Shown: positions 6,582 through 12,852 of the stretch, piece after piece
How the letters are laid out: the number at the start of each line of letters is the position of its first letter
Position numbering within the stretch: position 1 is the stretch's first letter
Assembly (NCBI GenBank): GCA_020425835.1
Contig: JAGQRC010000034.1
Span: 1-13,184, forward strand
Reading direction: 5' to 3'
Origin: Planctomycetota bacterium
GTDB lineage: Bacteria; Planctomycetota; UBA8108; UBA1146; JAJFFE01
DNA length: 13,184 bases
Position numbers and translations under genes: made by a program
The notes under the pieces: generated by a model
Database searches by the model: none
The model's input: the letters and a program-made list of their open reading frames with translations, nothing else
Told to the model about the DNA's origin: nothing

Positions 6582-9500
6582 TCACGGGCAGCTGGAGAAC
6601 GTGTCGCACGTGAGCCCATCCAACGTGGGGTCCTGGCCGCATCCGGGATACGGGTCGGTCGGAGCGGGGCCCATCGAGAACTGGAACGCGAGCATGTGCA
6701 CGGCGTCGGCGACGTTGATGCCTCCGTCGTCGTTGCTGTCGCACGCGTCGTCGCACGGGGCGAGGCCCGCACCACTGAACAGGATGCCGAGGAGCGACAC
6801 GGGGTCGGAGATGTCGAGCCCGCCATCGTCGTTGCAGTCGCCGCGCACGAACGTCGTGCCGCAGCCCGCACCCGGCACGATCGCCGGATCCGCGGGATCG
6901 CTGCACGTGTCGAGCTCGTCGCGGTCGAAGAACCCGTCCTCGTCACGGTCGATGCCGATTCGGGTCTGGGTGCCCAACGGGACGACCGTGAAAGTCATGG
7001 CGCCGTCGGTCTGGGTCCCACTGCGAAGGTCGAGGGTGGTCACGATCTCCGCGGCGCGATCCGATTGCCAGTTGCCCGAACCGTTGTAGCGGAAGCCTCT
7101 CGCCAGTCCCTGGCGTCGACCATGGGCGACGAGGGAAACCTCGAACGCGCCGGCGAGCCCGGTCAGGGTCGCGAGTTCGGCGACCAGACCCGCGTCGTCC
7201 CAGTTCGTCGCGTCGAACGTGATCTGACGGCCGACGGCAGCGTGCGTGTCCTGGCTCGCGACTCCGGGCGGCTCGAGCGGCGTGGATGGCGATCCCATCG
7301 GGAGGTCCGAGCCCGCGAACGCCAGCATGAACGCGGTCAGGTTGGCGACCTGCTGGTCGGAGACCACGCTGAACGCCGGCTCCGAGAGGAAGCGCTCGAT
7401 GGAGTCGACGGAACCGTCGTGTAGGTATCCGAAGCCGGCGGTGTTGGCGAGCTGCGTGGTGTCGAAGCCGGTCTTCTCGTGGATGTTCCGCAATTGGGGG
7501 ACCTTGATCGTCACGTTGGTCGAACCGTCGACGCTGACCACCATGAGATGCTTCTCACCGTTCGGTCCTTCGGGAACTGGCTGGATCCCGAAGCCGACGA
7601 TCTCGTAGTTGGAACCCGCCCCGGTCGGAAGCGTGTGGCAAGTGACGCACTGGAAGATGCCGTCGAGGTTGTCGGTGCGGTAGTCGGCGAGTCCCGTCAC
7701 CGCGTTGCCGCTGGGGAGCGGAGTCCCGGCCGGAGCAAAGCGACCGGTCGTGTGGTGCCCGGTCAGCGGCAAGCTGGTCGGGAGCGAGTTGTCGACATTG
7801 CGATGGGGATTCGGCGGAAAGTGGATGGTCGCGAGGAAGTCCTCGAACTGCTGCATCTCGGTCGGCGTCAGCTGCTGGTCATCGCCGAGCAGTCCCTCGA
7901 ACGCCGGATTGAACTCCTCGATCCCGTCGCGGTCGCCGCGCCAGTGGTGAGGCTCCTTGCCGATGATGTCCTGGAGCGTCTGCGTGCTCATCGGTCCCTT
8001 CATCGGATGCCAGTCCTGACATGCCGCGACGCCCGGCACCGACAAGCAGTTCTGATCCATGATCGACATCGACCCCGACGGATCGCCGAGATCCCAGCCG
8101 AGTCGATCCATGCGTGCATCGACGTGGCAGCTCCCGCAGGAGGCCTGGCCGAGACCCGAGGTCGAGTGCGTGTCGTAGAGCGCGAATCGCCCCTCCCGGA
8201 TGGCCACCGGGGTGGGGTCGTAGAACGCGACCGTGTCGATCGCCACTTCGCTGCTGAGGTCGACCACGGTGATCGTTGCGGAGAACTTGTCGAGCGCGTA
8301 GAGACGGTCGCGCGCTTCGTCGAGCGCGAGCCCCGTCGGACCGGTCCCGAGCTCGACGGTCGACGCCGAACCCGCCCGGGCGCCGGCCGAGTCGACGATG
8401 ACCATGTTGTTCGACCCCATGCCGGCGACGTAGGCGCGGGTTCCCGAGCCGTTCCAGACGATTTGACGGGGATCGCCGATCGACAGATCGCGCATCGCTT
8501 GGGGCACGGTTCCGACGGTGTAGTCGAGGTGATCGTTGAGGTCGATGACGCTCGTCGCGCTGCCGGTCGAGTCGACCAGGGCGATCAGCGATCGGACGAA
8601 CGTCCCGGTCAGGTTGGGCTCGAAACGGATCTCGTTCGTCGCGTCGGTGCCGACGACCGAGACGGTGCCATCGATCGGGTGGACCGCGATGGCCATGCAG
8701 ATGTTCATCAGTCCGGTGAGATAACCGACGCTCAGGGTGTCGGCGTCGATCACCGCGACATCGTGGTCGACGAGATGCCAACCCGGCAACCGACCGGACT
8801 CTCCGGCCAAGGGGCCGGTCACGAGCTCGGTCCAGTCCCCGCCGTTGTCATCCATCCAGAGCCCGAACTCGTCCTGCTTCACGATCAGCCCGACGGCGGG
8901 CGGAGTCGGCAGTCCCGCCGCGATCGGCGGATCGAACGAGGTTCCGGAATTGGGCGGCGGGTTGACGCCACCGTAGGGACCGAGCGGGCTCGACACGGCG
9001 TTGGGCGGGAACGACAGCGTCGCCGAAACGGCGAGCCCTCCCCCGAGCACCGTGGAGCGATTGCCGGACTCGAAGATCGCCGCGTACACCGTGCTCCCAT
9101 CCGGCGAGACCGCGAGCGCTCGCGGATCCTCACCCTCGATGTCCAGGACAGTGGGTGCCGCAGCGAGATCGGACGGGTCGAAGACCCAGACCTGATTGAC
9201 CTGCGAGCAGGTGACGAAGGCCTTGGGGGTCGTTCCCGCGAAGGCGACGTCGCACGGCTCGTCCCCGGTCCGGAGCGTGGCGACGAGGGTTCGCGTCGGA
9301 AGATCGATGACGCTGATCGAGTCGGAGACGTGGTTGACGACCCACGCCTGAGCGCCGAACGCTCGGACGGAGACCGGATCGAGACCCACGGGCACGGAGT
9401 CCAACGGGACCGCGGTCGCACTGGCGACGTCGAAGATCTCGAGCCGATCGTCGGCGGTGTTGACCGCGAGCAGGAGATCGCCCGACCGATCGAGCGGATG

Positions 9501-9605
9501 CACGTGAGGCGTCTCCCAGTTGACGAAGGAACCCTGCGCTTGGCTGACGCGCGATCCTCCGAGGATCCCGACGAGGATGACGAGGACGACGACGATGCGA
9601 TCCAT
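6582..9605 (-). CDS. Exported YVTN beta-propeller / di-haem cytochrome c peroxidase-like protein with C-terminal dockerin-like calcium loops
   Basis: This protein has 1007 residues. An N-terminal signal peptide (hydrophobic 4-16, likely cleavage after SQA near 23) directs export. Residues about 30-460 contain repeated blades of the YVTN/Lactonase type (AWVVNHVSDSISVIDLPT, RALAVSPDGSTVYAA, GLALDEARDRLYALD). A cytochrome module follows with two covalent haem motifs, C490-GS-C493-H494 and C653-VT-C656-H657. The CCP/MauG signature (LRNIHE, GYLHDGSVDSIERFL) lies at 705-740. A thrombospondin-3-like calcium segment (IDRDEDGFFDRDELD, 885-899) and two EF-loop-like repeats, DCNDDGGLDISD (923-934) and DSNDDGGINVAD (956-967), end the protein. 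The fold suggests a periplasmic or surface redox enzyme acting on peroxide or an organic substrate, with the tail serving anchoring or calcium-dependent folding. The ATG at 9605 has only a weak ribosome site but gives a clean signal peptide. It is monocistronic or read after ppk2, 215 bp upstream on the same strand. Confidence 0.85.
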   Translation of the reverse strand: MDRIVVVLVILVGILGGSRVSQAQGSFVNWETPHVHPLDRSGDLLLAVNTADDRLEIFDVASATAVPLDSVPVGLDPVSVRAFGAQAWVVNHVSDSISVIDLPTRTLVATLRTGDEPCDVAFAGTTPKAFVTCSQVNQVWVFDPSDLAAAPTVLDIEGEDPRALAVSPDGSTVYAAIFESGNRSTVLGGGLAVSATLSFPPNAVSSPLGPYGGVNPPPNSGTSFDPPIAAGLPTPPAVGLIVKQDEFGLWMDDNGGDWTELVTGPLAGESGRLPGWHLVDHDVAVIDADTLSVGYLTGLMNICMAIAVHPIDGTVSVVGTDATNEIRFEPNLTGTFVRSLIALVDSTGSATSVIDLNDHLDYTVGTVPQAMRDLSIGDPRQIVWNGSGTRAYVAGMGSNNMVIVDSAGARAGSASTVELGTGPTGLALDEARDRLYALDKFSATITVVDLSSEVAIDTVAFYDPTPVAIREGRFALYDTHSTSGLGQASCGSCHVDARMDRLGWDLGDPSGSMSIMDQNCLSVPGVAACQDWHPMKGPMSTQTLQDIIGKEPHHWRGDRDGIEEFNPAFEGLLGDDQQLTPTEMQQFEDFLATIHFPPNPHRNVDNSLPTSLPLTGHHTTGRFAPAGTPLPSGNAVTGLADYRTDNLDGIFQCVTCHTLPTGAGSNYEIVGFGIQPVPEGPNGEKHLMVVSVDGSTNVTIKVPQLRNIHEKTGFDTTQLANTAGFGYLHDGSVDSIERFLSEPAFSVVSDQQVANLTAFMLAFAGSDLPMGSPSTPLEPPGVASQDTHAAVGRQITFDATNWDDAGLVAELATLTGLAGAFEVSLVAHGRRQGLARGFRYNGSGNWQSDRAAEIVTTLDLRSGTQTDGAMTFTVVPLGTQTRIGIDRDEDGFFDRDELDTCSDPADPAIVPGAGCGTTFVRGDCNDDGGLDISDPVSLLGILFSGAGLAPCDDACDSNDDGGINVADAVHMLAFQFSMGPAPTDPYPGCGQDPTLDGLTCDTFSSCP

Positions 9606-9820
9606 GGCGACCCGTTTCGCGTGCTCGGTGTTGGTTCGGTTCCGGCGCTTCGGCAGCGCGCGGGCTAGCCCTTCTCGGCGGCCGCAGAGGCGCTCGAGTT
9701 CCGGAGATTATCTCCGCTGGAACGGGAAGCGCCACCACGGCCCAGCCGCCCGTCCAAAAACCCAATCCGGCCAGAGGGCCCGCGCTTCCCGCGCCGGCGT
9801 CGAAAGCCCTTCAGGGGAGG
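9606..9820. other. Intergenic region between ppk2 stop and the cytochrome gene
   Basis: These 215 bases probably hold the cytochrome promoter and the ppk2 3' end. Besides the dyad at 9699-9722 I see only G/C runs (for example 9760-9800) without a T-tailed hairpin. Confidence 0.4.
9699..9722. promoter_or_regulatory. Inverted repeat upstream of the cytochrome gene, candidate operator/promoter element
   Basis: CGGAGA (9702-9707), a TTA spacer and TCTCCG (9711-9716) form a perfect dyad. TTCC and GGAA flank it with a two-base offset. On the minus strand the centre reads GATAAT, a possible -10 hexamer about 95 bases before the cytochrome ATG. No matching -35 is evident. It could be a repressor site or, in RNA, a small hairpin. 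Confidence 0.4.
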
Positions 9821-10627
9821 TCAGTCGATGAAGACGACATCTTCGAGTCCCGGCTCGGGCAGCGGATAGCTCATCCTCAGCCGTGCCAGATGTTCGACGA
9901 GCACCCGCGAGATCAACAGGTTGCGGACCCATTTGCGGTCCGCCGGAACGATCATCCAGGGCGCCCACGGCGTGCTCGTCCGCTCGAGCACCTCCTCGTA
10001 GGCGCGTTGGTACTCGTCCCAGAGCTTTCGAGTCTCGAGATCACTCTTCGAGAACTTCCAACGCTTCTTCGGCTCGTCCAGACGAGCTTGCAGTCGCGCC
10101 TTCTGCTCCTTCTTCGAGATGTGCAGGAAGAACTTGAGGATCGACACGCCCTCGTCGGTCAACATCCGCTCGAAGTCGTTGATGTGATCGAAGCGTCGCT
10201 CGGAGACCTCGGGCGGAACGAGCCCGAGAACCCGCACGACGAGCACGTCACCGTAGTGGCTGCGGTTGAAGATGACGATCTCTCCGCGCTCCGGCGTGTG
10301 TTGGTGGACGCGCCACAAGTAGTCGTGAGAGAGTTCTCGCGGCGTGGGGACCTTGAAGGAGGCGACGCGGACACCCTGGGGGTTCGTGCCGTCGAACACG
10401 TGCCGGATCGTCCCGTCCTTGCCGCTGGTGTCCATCCCTTGGAGCACGATCAGGAGCTTGTGCTTGCCCTCGGCGTAGAGCAACTCCTGCAGGAGCTCGA
10501 GTCGACCGTTGAGCTCGGCCAGCTCTTCCTTGCCCTCGTCCTTGCGATCCGGGACCGCCGAAGTGTCGCGAGGATCCCACCGACCCAGATCGACCTTCGA
10601 TCCCGGCTCCACCCAGTACTGGTCCAC
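9821..10627 (-). CDS. ppk2: Polyphosphate kinase 2 family (polyphosphate:nucleotide phosphotransferase)
   Basis: This cytoplasmic enzyme of 268 residues transfers phosphate between polyphosphate and nucleotides (AMP/ADP or GDP, depending on class). The Walker A motif GMDTSGKDG is at residues 64-72. The arginine-rich lid segment near DEPKKRWKFS lies at 184-193, and the Walker B-like FNRSHYGDVLVVRV is at 120-133. The third position after HY is Gly126, where many relatives have Glu. The length and the single-domain layout fit the short PPK2 type (TIGR03709-like, class III/I); the nucleotide preference cannot be read from the sequence. The start is GTG at 10627 with GGAGG 8 nt upstream; an ATG at 10635 is out of frame. 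It is read away from a plus-strand 90-aa gene across a 278-bp regulatory region. The typical role is nucleotide regeneration from polyphosphate under energy stress. Confidence 0.92.
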   Translation of the reverse strand: MDQYWVEPGSKVDLGRWDPRDTSAVPDRKDEGKEELAELNGRLELLQELLYAEGKHKLLIVLQGMDTSGKDGTIRHVFDGTNPQGVRVASFKVPTPRELSHDYLWRVHQHTPERGEIVIFNRSHYGDVLVVRVLGLVPPEVSERRFDHINDFERMLTDEGVSILKFFLHISKKEQKARLQARLDEPKKRWKFSKSDLETRKLWDEYQRAYEEVLERTSTPWAPWMIVPADRKWVRNLLISRVLVEHLARLRMSYPLPEPGLEDVVFID

Positions 10628-10635
10628 GGTTCCAT

Positions 10636-10640
10636 CCTCC
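10636..10640 (-). promoter_or_regulatory. Shine-Dalgarno deciding the GTG start of ppk2
   Basis: GGAGG on the minus strand sits 8 bases before GTG 10627-10625 and supports that start rather than the out-of-frame ATG that overlaps the spacer. Confidence 0.65.
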
Positions 10641-10667
10641 GTTCGACACCACTCCGACGACTTCTGT

Positions 10668-10681
10668 ATCGCGATCGCGAT
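10668..10681. promoter_or_regulatory. 14-bp perfect palindrome in the ppk2 / 90-aa gene intergenic region
   Basis: ATCGCGATCGCGAT is self-complementary and contains GCGATCGC. It is flanked by CTCCGA (10652-10657) and TCGGAG (10681-10686), a further inverted pair. It lies about 40 bases upstream of the ppk2 start, in the position of a promoter-proximal operator. GCGATCGC is also a frequent word in GC-rich genomes, so chance is possible. Confidence 0.35.
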
Positions 10682-10707
10682 CGGAGACTTCGCGGGACGC
10701 GTTCGAT

Positions 10708-10786
10708 CCGATAATCCGCGGGTCCGCGAGCCGATGATCTTCTCGGTGTTTTAACGAGGATTCCCGGCCGGCGAGCCGATAATCCC
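10708..10786 (+). repeat. Three direct copies of a CCGATAATCC-like motif
   Basis: CCGATAATCC occurs exactly at 10708-10717 and 10776-10785, and as CCGATGATCT at 10731-10740. The last two copies share the longer left flank GCGAG. The AT-rich patch TGTTTTAA at 10747-10754 lies between them, in otherwise GC-rich DNA. The group sits between divergent genes and is a plausible set of regulator-binding half sites for either gene. Confidence 0.4.
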
Positions 10787-10892
10787 CTCATTGTTCGGGG
10801 ACGAGATCCGGCCCCGCTCCGAATCGGATCCGAAGGGAGCGACCCCGCCGAGCTGGCCGAGCCCGGTCGCACGGTGCGCGTCGCACAGAGCG

Positions 10893-10900
10893 AAAGGAGA
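10893..10900 (+). promoter_or_regulatory. Strong Shine-Dalgarno of the 90-aa gene
   Basis: AAAGGAGA followed by GAATC and ATG at 10906 is the best ribosome binding site in the window and argues that the small gene is real and well translated. Confidence 0.75.
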
Positions 10901-10905
10901 GAATC

Positions 10906-11178
10906 ATGAAGTCGTTCACGAAGGACCACGCCCGCGAGCTGTCCGCGCTGTTGCGCGAAGCGGTGGCGATCGTCGAAGACCTCGCCCACACCCGCCCCCT
11001 GGCCTTCAAGGGGTACCGAGGTGAGGCGTTCCTGGCGCGGGCCTACGCCGCGCTGGAGAAGACCCTGGCCCAGTCCCAGGGATCGGCGTCCGACCGCCCG
11101 TGCACCCAGGCGGAAGCCTCCTATTGGCAGCGTATCGAGAGCCTCGGCGACCCCGAGCAGCGCGTGTCCCTCCGCTGA
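10906..11178 (+). CDS. Small hypothetical protein (90 aa)
   Basis: I do not recognise this 90-residue protein. Expression is well supported: an excellent Shine-Dalgarno (AAAGGAGA, 10893-10900) stands 5 nt before the ATG, codon third positions are GC-biased throughout, and a rho-independent terminator follows the stop. The sequence is soluble and helical, with no signal peptide and no membrane segment. An amphipathic helix ([20 protein letters not shown], residues 9-28) precedes a basic/aromatic turn ([19 protein letters not shown], 34-52) and a polar C-terminus. One cysteine is present (residue 66). The helices resemble a small helical bundle or a protein-protein interaction module. It is divergent from ppk2 and upstream of the VIT-type transporter, but separated from the latter by the terminator. 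Confidence 0.75.
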   Translation: MKSFTKDHARELSALLREAVAIVEDLAHTRPLAFKGYRGEAFLARAYAALEKTLAQSQGSASDRPCTQAEASYWQRIESLGDPEQRVSLR

Positions 11179-11193
11179 GCTGAGCTCGGCGGA

Positions 11194-11216
11194 CTCGCGC
11201 GCCTCGGGGGCGCGAG
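11194..11216 (+). other. GC-rich hairpin just after the 90-aa gene
   Basis: CTCGCGC (11194-11200) pairs with GCGCGAG (11210-11216) around a 9-base loop. It has no T tract and precedes the better terminator at 11247-11282, so it may protect the mRNA 3' end or be incidental. Confidence 0.35.
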
Positions 11217-11246
11217 CGCGGCCCCGACAATCCGAAGCCGCACGAG

Positions 11247-11282
11247 GCTCCAGACCTTCCTCCGAAGGTCGGGAGCTTTTTT
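11247..11282 (+). terminator. Rho-independent terminator after the 90-aa gene
   Basis: GCTCC (11247-11251) pairs with GGAGC (11272-11276), and GACCTTC (11253-11259) pairs with GAAGGTC (11264-11270) around a CTCC loop. A single A/G mismatch separates the two stem blocks, and six T residues follow directly (11277-11282). It is a textbook intrinsic terminator that isolates the 90-aa gene from the VIT-type gene. Confidence 0.9.
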
Positions 11283-11389
11283 CGTGGAACGGCCGGACGA
11301 CCCACCTCCCTCGCGAGGATCCTCGCCCCGAAGTGTTGGCCCCGACCTCGTCATCCCCCATCCTGCCGTCGTGCCGGGTGGGAGGAACC

Positions 11390-12106
11390 GTGGAACACGA
11401 TCACTCGAGGCTTGCGATCCGCGCCCGCTTGAGCGCAGTGCCGCAGACGAACTACCTCCGCGACTGGATCTATGGAGGGATCGACGGCGCCGTCACGACC
11501 TTCGCCGTCGTGGCGGGGGCGGCGGGGGCCGAGTTCCCGCCGATCGTGGTCGTGGTCCTCGGTCTCGCCAACCTGATCGCCGACGGATTCTCGATGGCGG
11601 CGGGGAACTACTCGGGAACCCGGAGCGAGGTGGAAGATGTGCGCCGGATCCGTGCGATCGAGGAGCGTCACATCGACCTCGAGCCGGACGGCGAGCGCGA
11701 GGAGATCCGCGAGATCTTCCGCCTCAAGGGATTCGAGGGGCACGTGCTCGACGAGATCGTCTCGGTGATCACGTCCGACCGGGAACGCTGGGTCACCACG
11801 ATGCTCACCGACGAATACGGGCTCCCCGCCGCGGTCCGCAATCCCTGGAAGGCAGGGCTCGCGACCTTCGTCGCGTTCGCGATCTGCGGCACGGTTCCTC
11901 TTGTCCCGTACCTCGGGGGATACTCCGACGCACTGACCGTGTCGGCGATCTTGACCGGCGTGACCTTTTTCGGCATCGGTGCCGTGCGCAGCCGTTGGTC
12001 CCTCGACGCGTGGTGGCGTTGCGGTCTGGAGACCCTCTTCATCGGGGGCGCCGCAGCCGCGCTGTCGTACGGTGTCGGACGGGTGCTCGGCCACCTGCAG
12101 AAGTGA
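11390..12106 (+). CDS. VIT1/CCC1-family iron/manganese transporter
   Basis: This 238-residue membrane protein matches the vacuolar iron transporter family, which exchanges Fe2+/Mn2+ (in bacteria, export or detoxification at the cytoplasmic membrane). The first helix carries the conserved text [19 protein letters not shown] (25-43, with D33). The second carries [17 protein letters not shown] (58-74, with D65 and M69). A soluble, Glu-rich helical segment between about 79 and 145 ([31 protein letters not shown]) corresponds to the cytosolic metal-binding domain of VIT1. Three more membrane helices follow (about 156-176, 182-200, 212-233). The GTG start at 11390 is chosen because GGGAGGA lies immediately upstream and the homologous text begins soon after; the frame upstream to 11021 overlaps the 90-aa gene and is not protein-like. 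An intrinsic terminator precedes it, so it needs its own promoter. Confidence 0.88.
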   Translation: MEHDHSRLAIRARLSAVPQTNYLRDWIYGGIDGAVTTFAVVAGAAGAEFPPIVVVVLGLANLIADGFSMAAGNYSGTRSEVEDVRRIRAIEERHIDLEPDGEREEIREIFRLKGFEGHVLDEIVSVITSDRERWVTTMLTDEYGLPAAVRNPWKAGLATFVAFAICGTVPLVPYLGGYSDALTVSAILTGVTFFGIGAVRSRWSLDAWWRCGLETLFIGGAAAALSYGVGRVLGHLQK

Positions 12107-12272
12107 CGCGGGAGCCGCGATTCCAGGTTTGACAATCCGGGTGAGAATCTTTGCACTGAAGCGAAGGCCACGGTCCGGCCTCCGACGCAATCCTCGATCG
12201 CGAGGTCGCGTCGGGTGGCACCGGCATTGCCACCCCGGAAGAAGAGATACTGTCCCTGCGAAAGGGGAAGTC
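12107..12272 (+). promoter_or_regulatory. Leader/promoter region of the CBS-domain gene with a perfect-stem hairpin
   Basis: TTGACA at 12129-12134 is a perfect -35 hexamer. The 17-bp-spaced position (12152-12157, TGCACT) is only a poor -10. Further on, GGGTGGCA (12213-12220) and TGCCACCC (12228-12235) make a perfect 8-bp stem with a 7-base loop, about 40 bases before the GTG. It could end VIT transcription, act in the CBS mRNA leader, or be an operator dyad. Confidence 0.45.
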
Positions 12273-12731
12273 GTGCAGAAGATCGTCGCTCGTGACCTGA
12301 TGTGCCGTGAGATCAGCACCGTACCCGTCGAGATGCCGATCGGTGAGCTGGCAGAGTTCCTCTCCGAGGAGCGCATCCACGGGGCGCCGGTGGTGGACCG
12401 GAGCGGAGAGCTGGTCGGCGTGGTGTCACGAAGCGACGTGATTCGAACAGTGGGCGAGGAGTCGGAGCATCCCGTGGATGACGCCTCGAGCCTGTGGGCC
12501 TTGGCGCTCCAGCAGCTCGACGAGGATCTCCGGGTCCGCGACATCATGACCGCCGATCCGATCACCGCTTGCCCCGAAGCGACGGCGGGTGAGATCGCCA
12601 AGCTCATGCTCGCCGAGGGCATCCACCGCATCCTGGTGATCGAGGGCGGCTCGGTGATCGGGATCGTCTCGGCGACCGATCTCCTCGGCGCCATTCCTCA
12701 GTACGAGGCGTTCGTCACGGCCAACACCTGA
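12273..12731 (+). CDS. Two-CBS-domain protein
   Basis: This small 152-residue cytoplasmic protein is made almost entirely of two CBS motifs. The first is at about 5-60 (VARDLMCREISTVPVEMPIGELAEFL, then GAPVVDRSGELVGVVSRSDVI). The second is at about 88-142 (VRDIMTADPITACPE, then GIHRILVIEGGSVIGIVSATDLL). Such pairs form a Bateman module that binds adenine nucleotides or related ligands and often senses energy state. There is no attached enzyme domain, so it would work as a stand-alone regulator or partner. The GTG at 12273 is chosen over upstream codons because AAGGGGAA (12262-12269) lies just before it and the first CBS strand starts at once. The long upstream open frame (from 11979) overlaps the VIT-type gene in another frame. 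It lies 166 bp after that gene on the same strand, and convergent to the Usp gene. Confidence 0.9.
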   Translation: MQKIVARDLMCREISTVPVEMPIGELAEFLSEERIHGAPVVDRSGELVGVVSRSDVIRTVGEESEHPVDDASSLWALALQQLDEDLRVRDIMTADPITACPEATAGEIAKLMLAEGIHRILVIEGGSVIGIVSATDLLGAIPQYEAFVTANT

Positions 12732-12814
12732 TTCGACCGATGCGGTCGAGGTCCGAGCTTCCGGGCCTTGCCGCGCTCTCGAGTGTGCGACGTCCTCGGG
12801 TGATCTGCGGAGCC

Positions 12815-12830
12815 GCGGAGGCGACTCCGC
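12815..12830. terminator. GCGA-tetraloop hairpin between convergent CBS and Usp genes
   Basis: GCGGAG (12815-12820) pairs with CTCCGC (12825-12830) around a GCGA (GNRA-type) loop. A second GCGGAG at 12807-12812 could compete for the same partner. There is no T tract, so it is a possible rho-type or bidirectional terminator in the 121-bp gap. Confidence 0.4.
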
Positions 12831-12852
12831 CGATATGCTTGGCCAGCCGTCG

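Noticed and set aside
7479..9668. 729-codon open frame on + across the cytochrome gene
   Set aside because: Fully antisense to a protein with a signal peptide, two haem motifs and calcium loops; its own product is charged and repetitive without motifs.
11314..11325. CGAGGATCCTCG palindrome upstream of the VIT-type gene
   Set aside because: Twelve-base palindromes are expected by chance in GC-rich DNA, and nothing else supports a function there.
11021..11389. Upstream start for the VIT-type gene
   Set aside because: It overlaps the 90-aa gene in another frame and crosses the intrinsic terminator; the text is not protein-like.
12136..12156. Sigma-54-type promoter ending TTGCA before the CBS gene
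   Set aside because: The downstream half fits, but the upstream element is GGTGAG-like rather than TGGCAC, so the match is too weak.
11351..12694. 447-codon open frame on - across the VIT-type and CBS genes
   Set aside because: Antisense to two genes with clear family signatures; no domain and no start signal.
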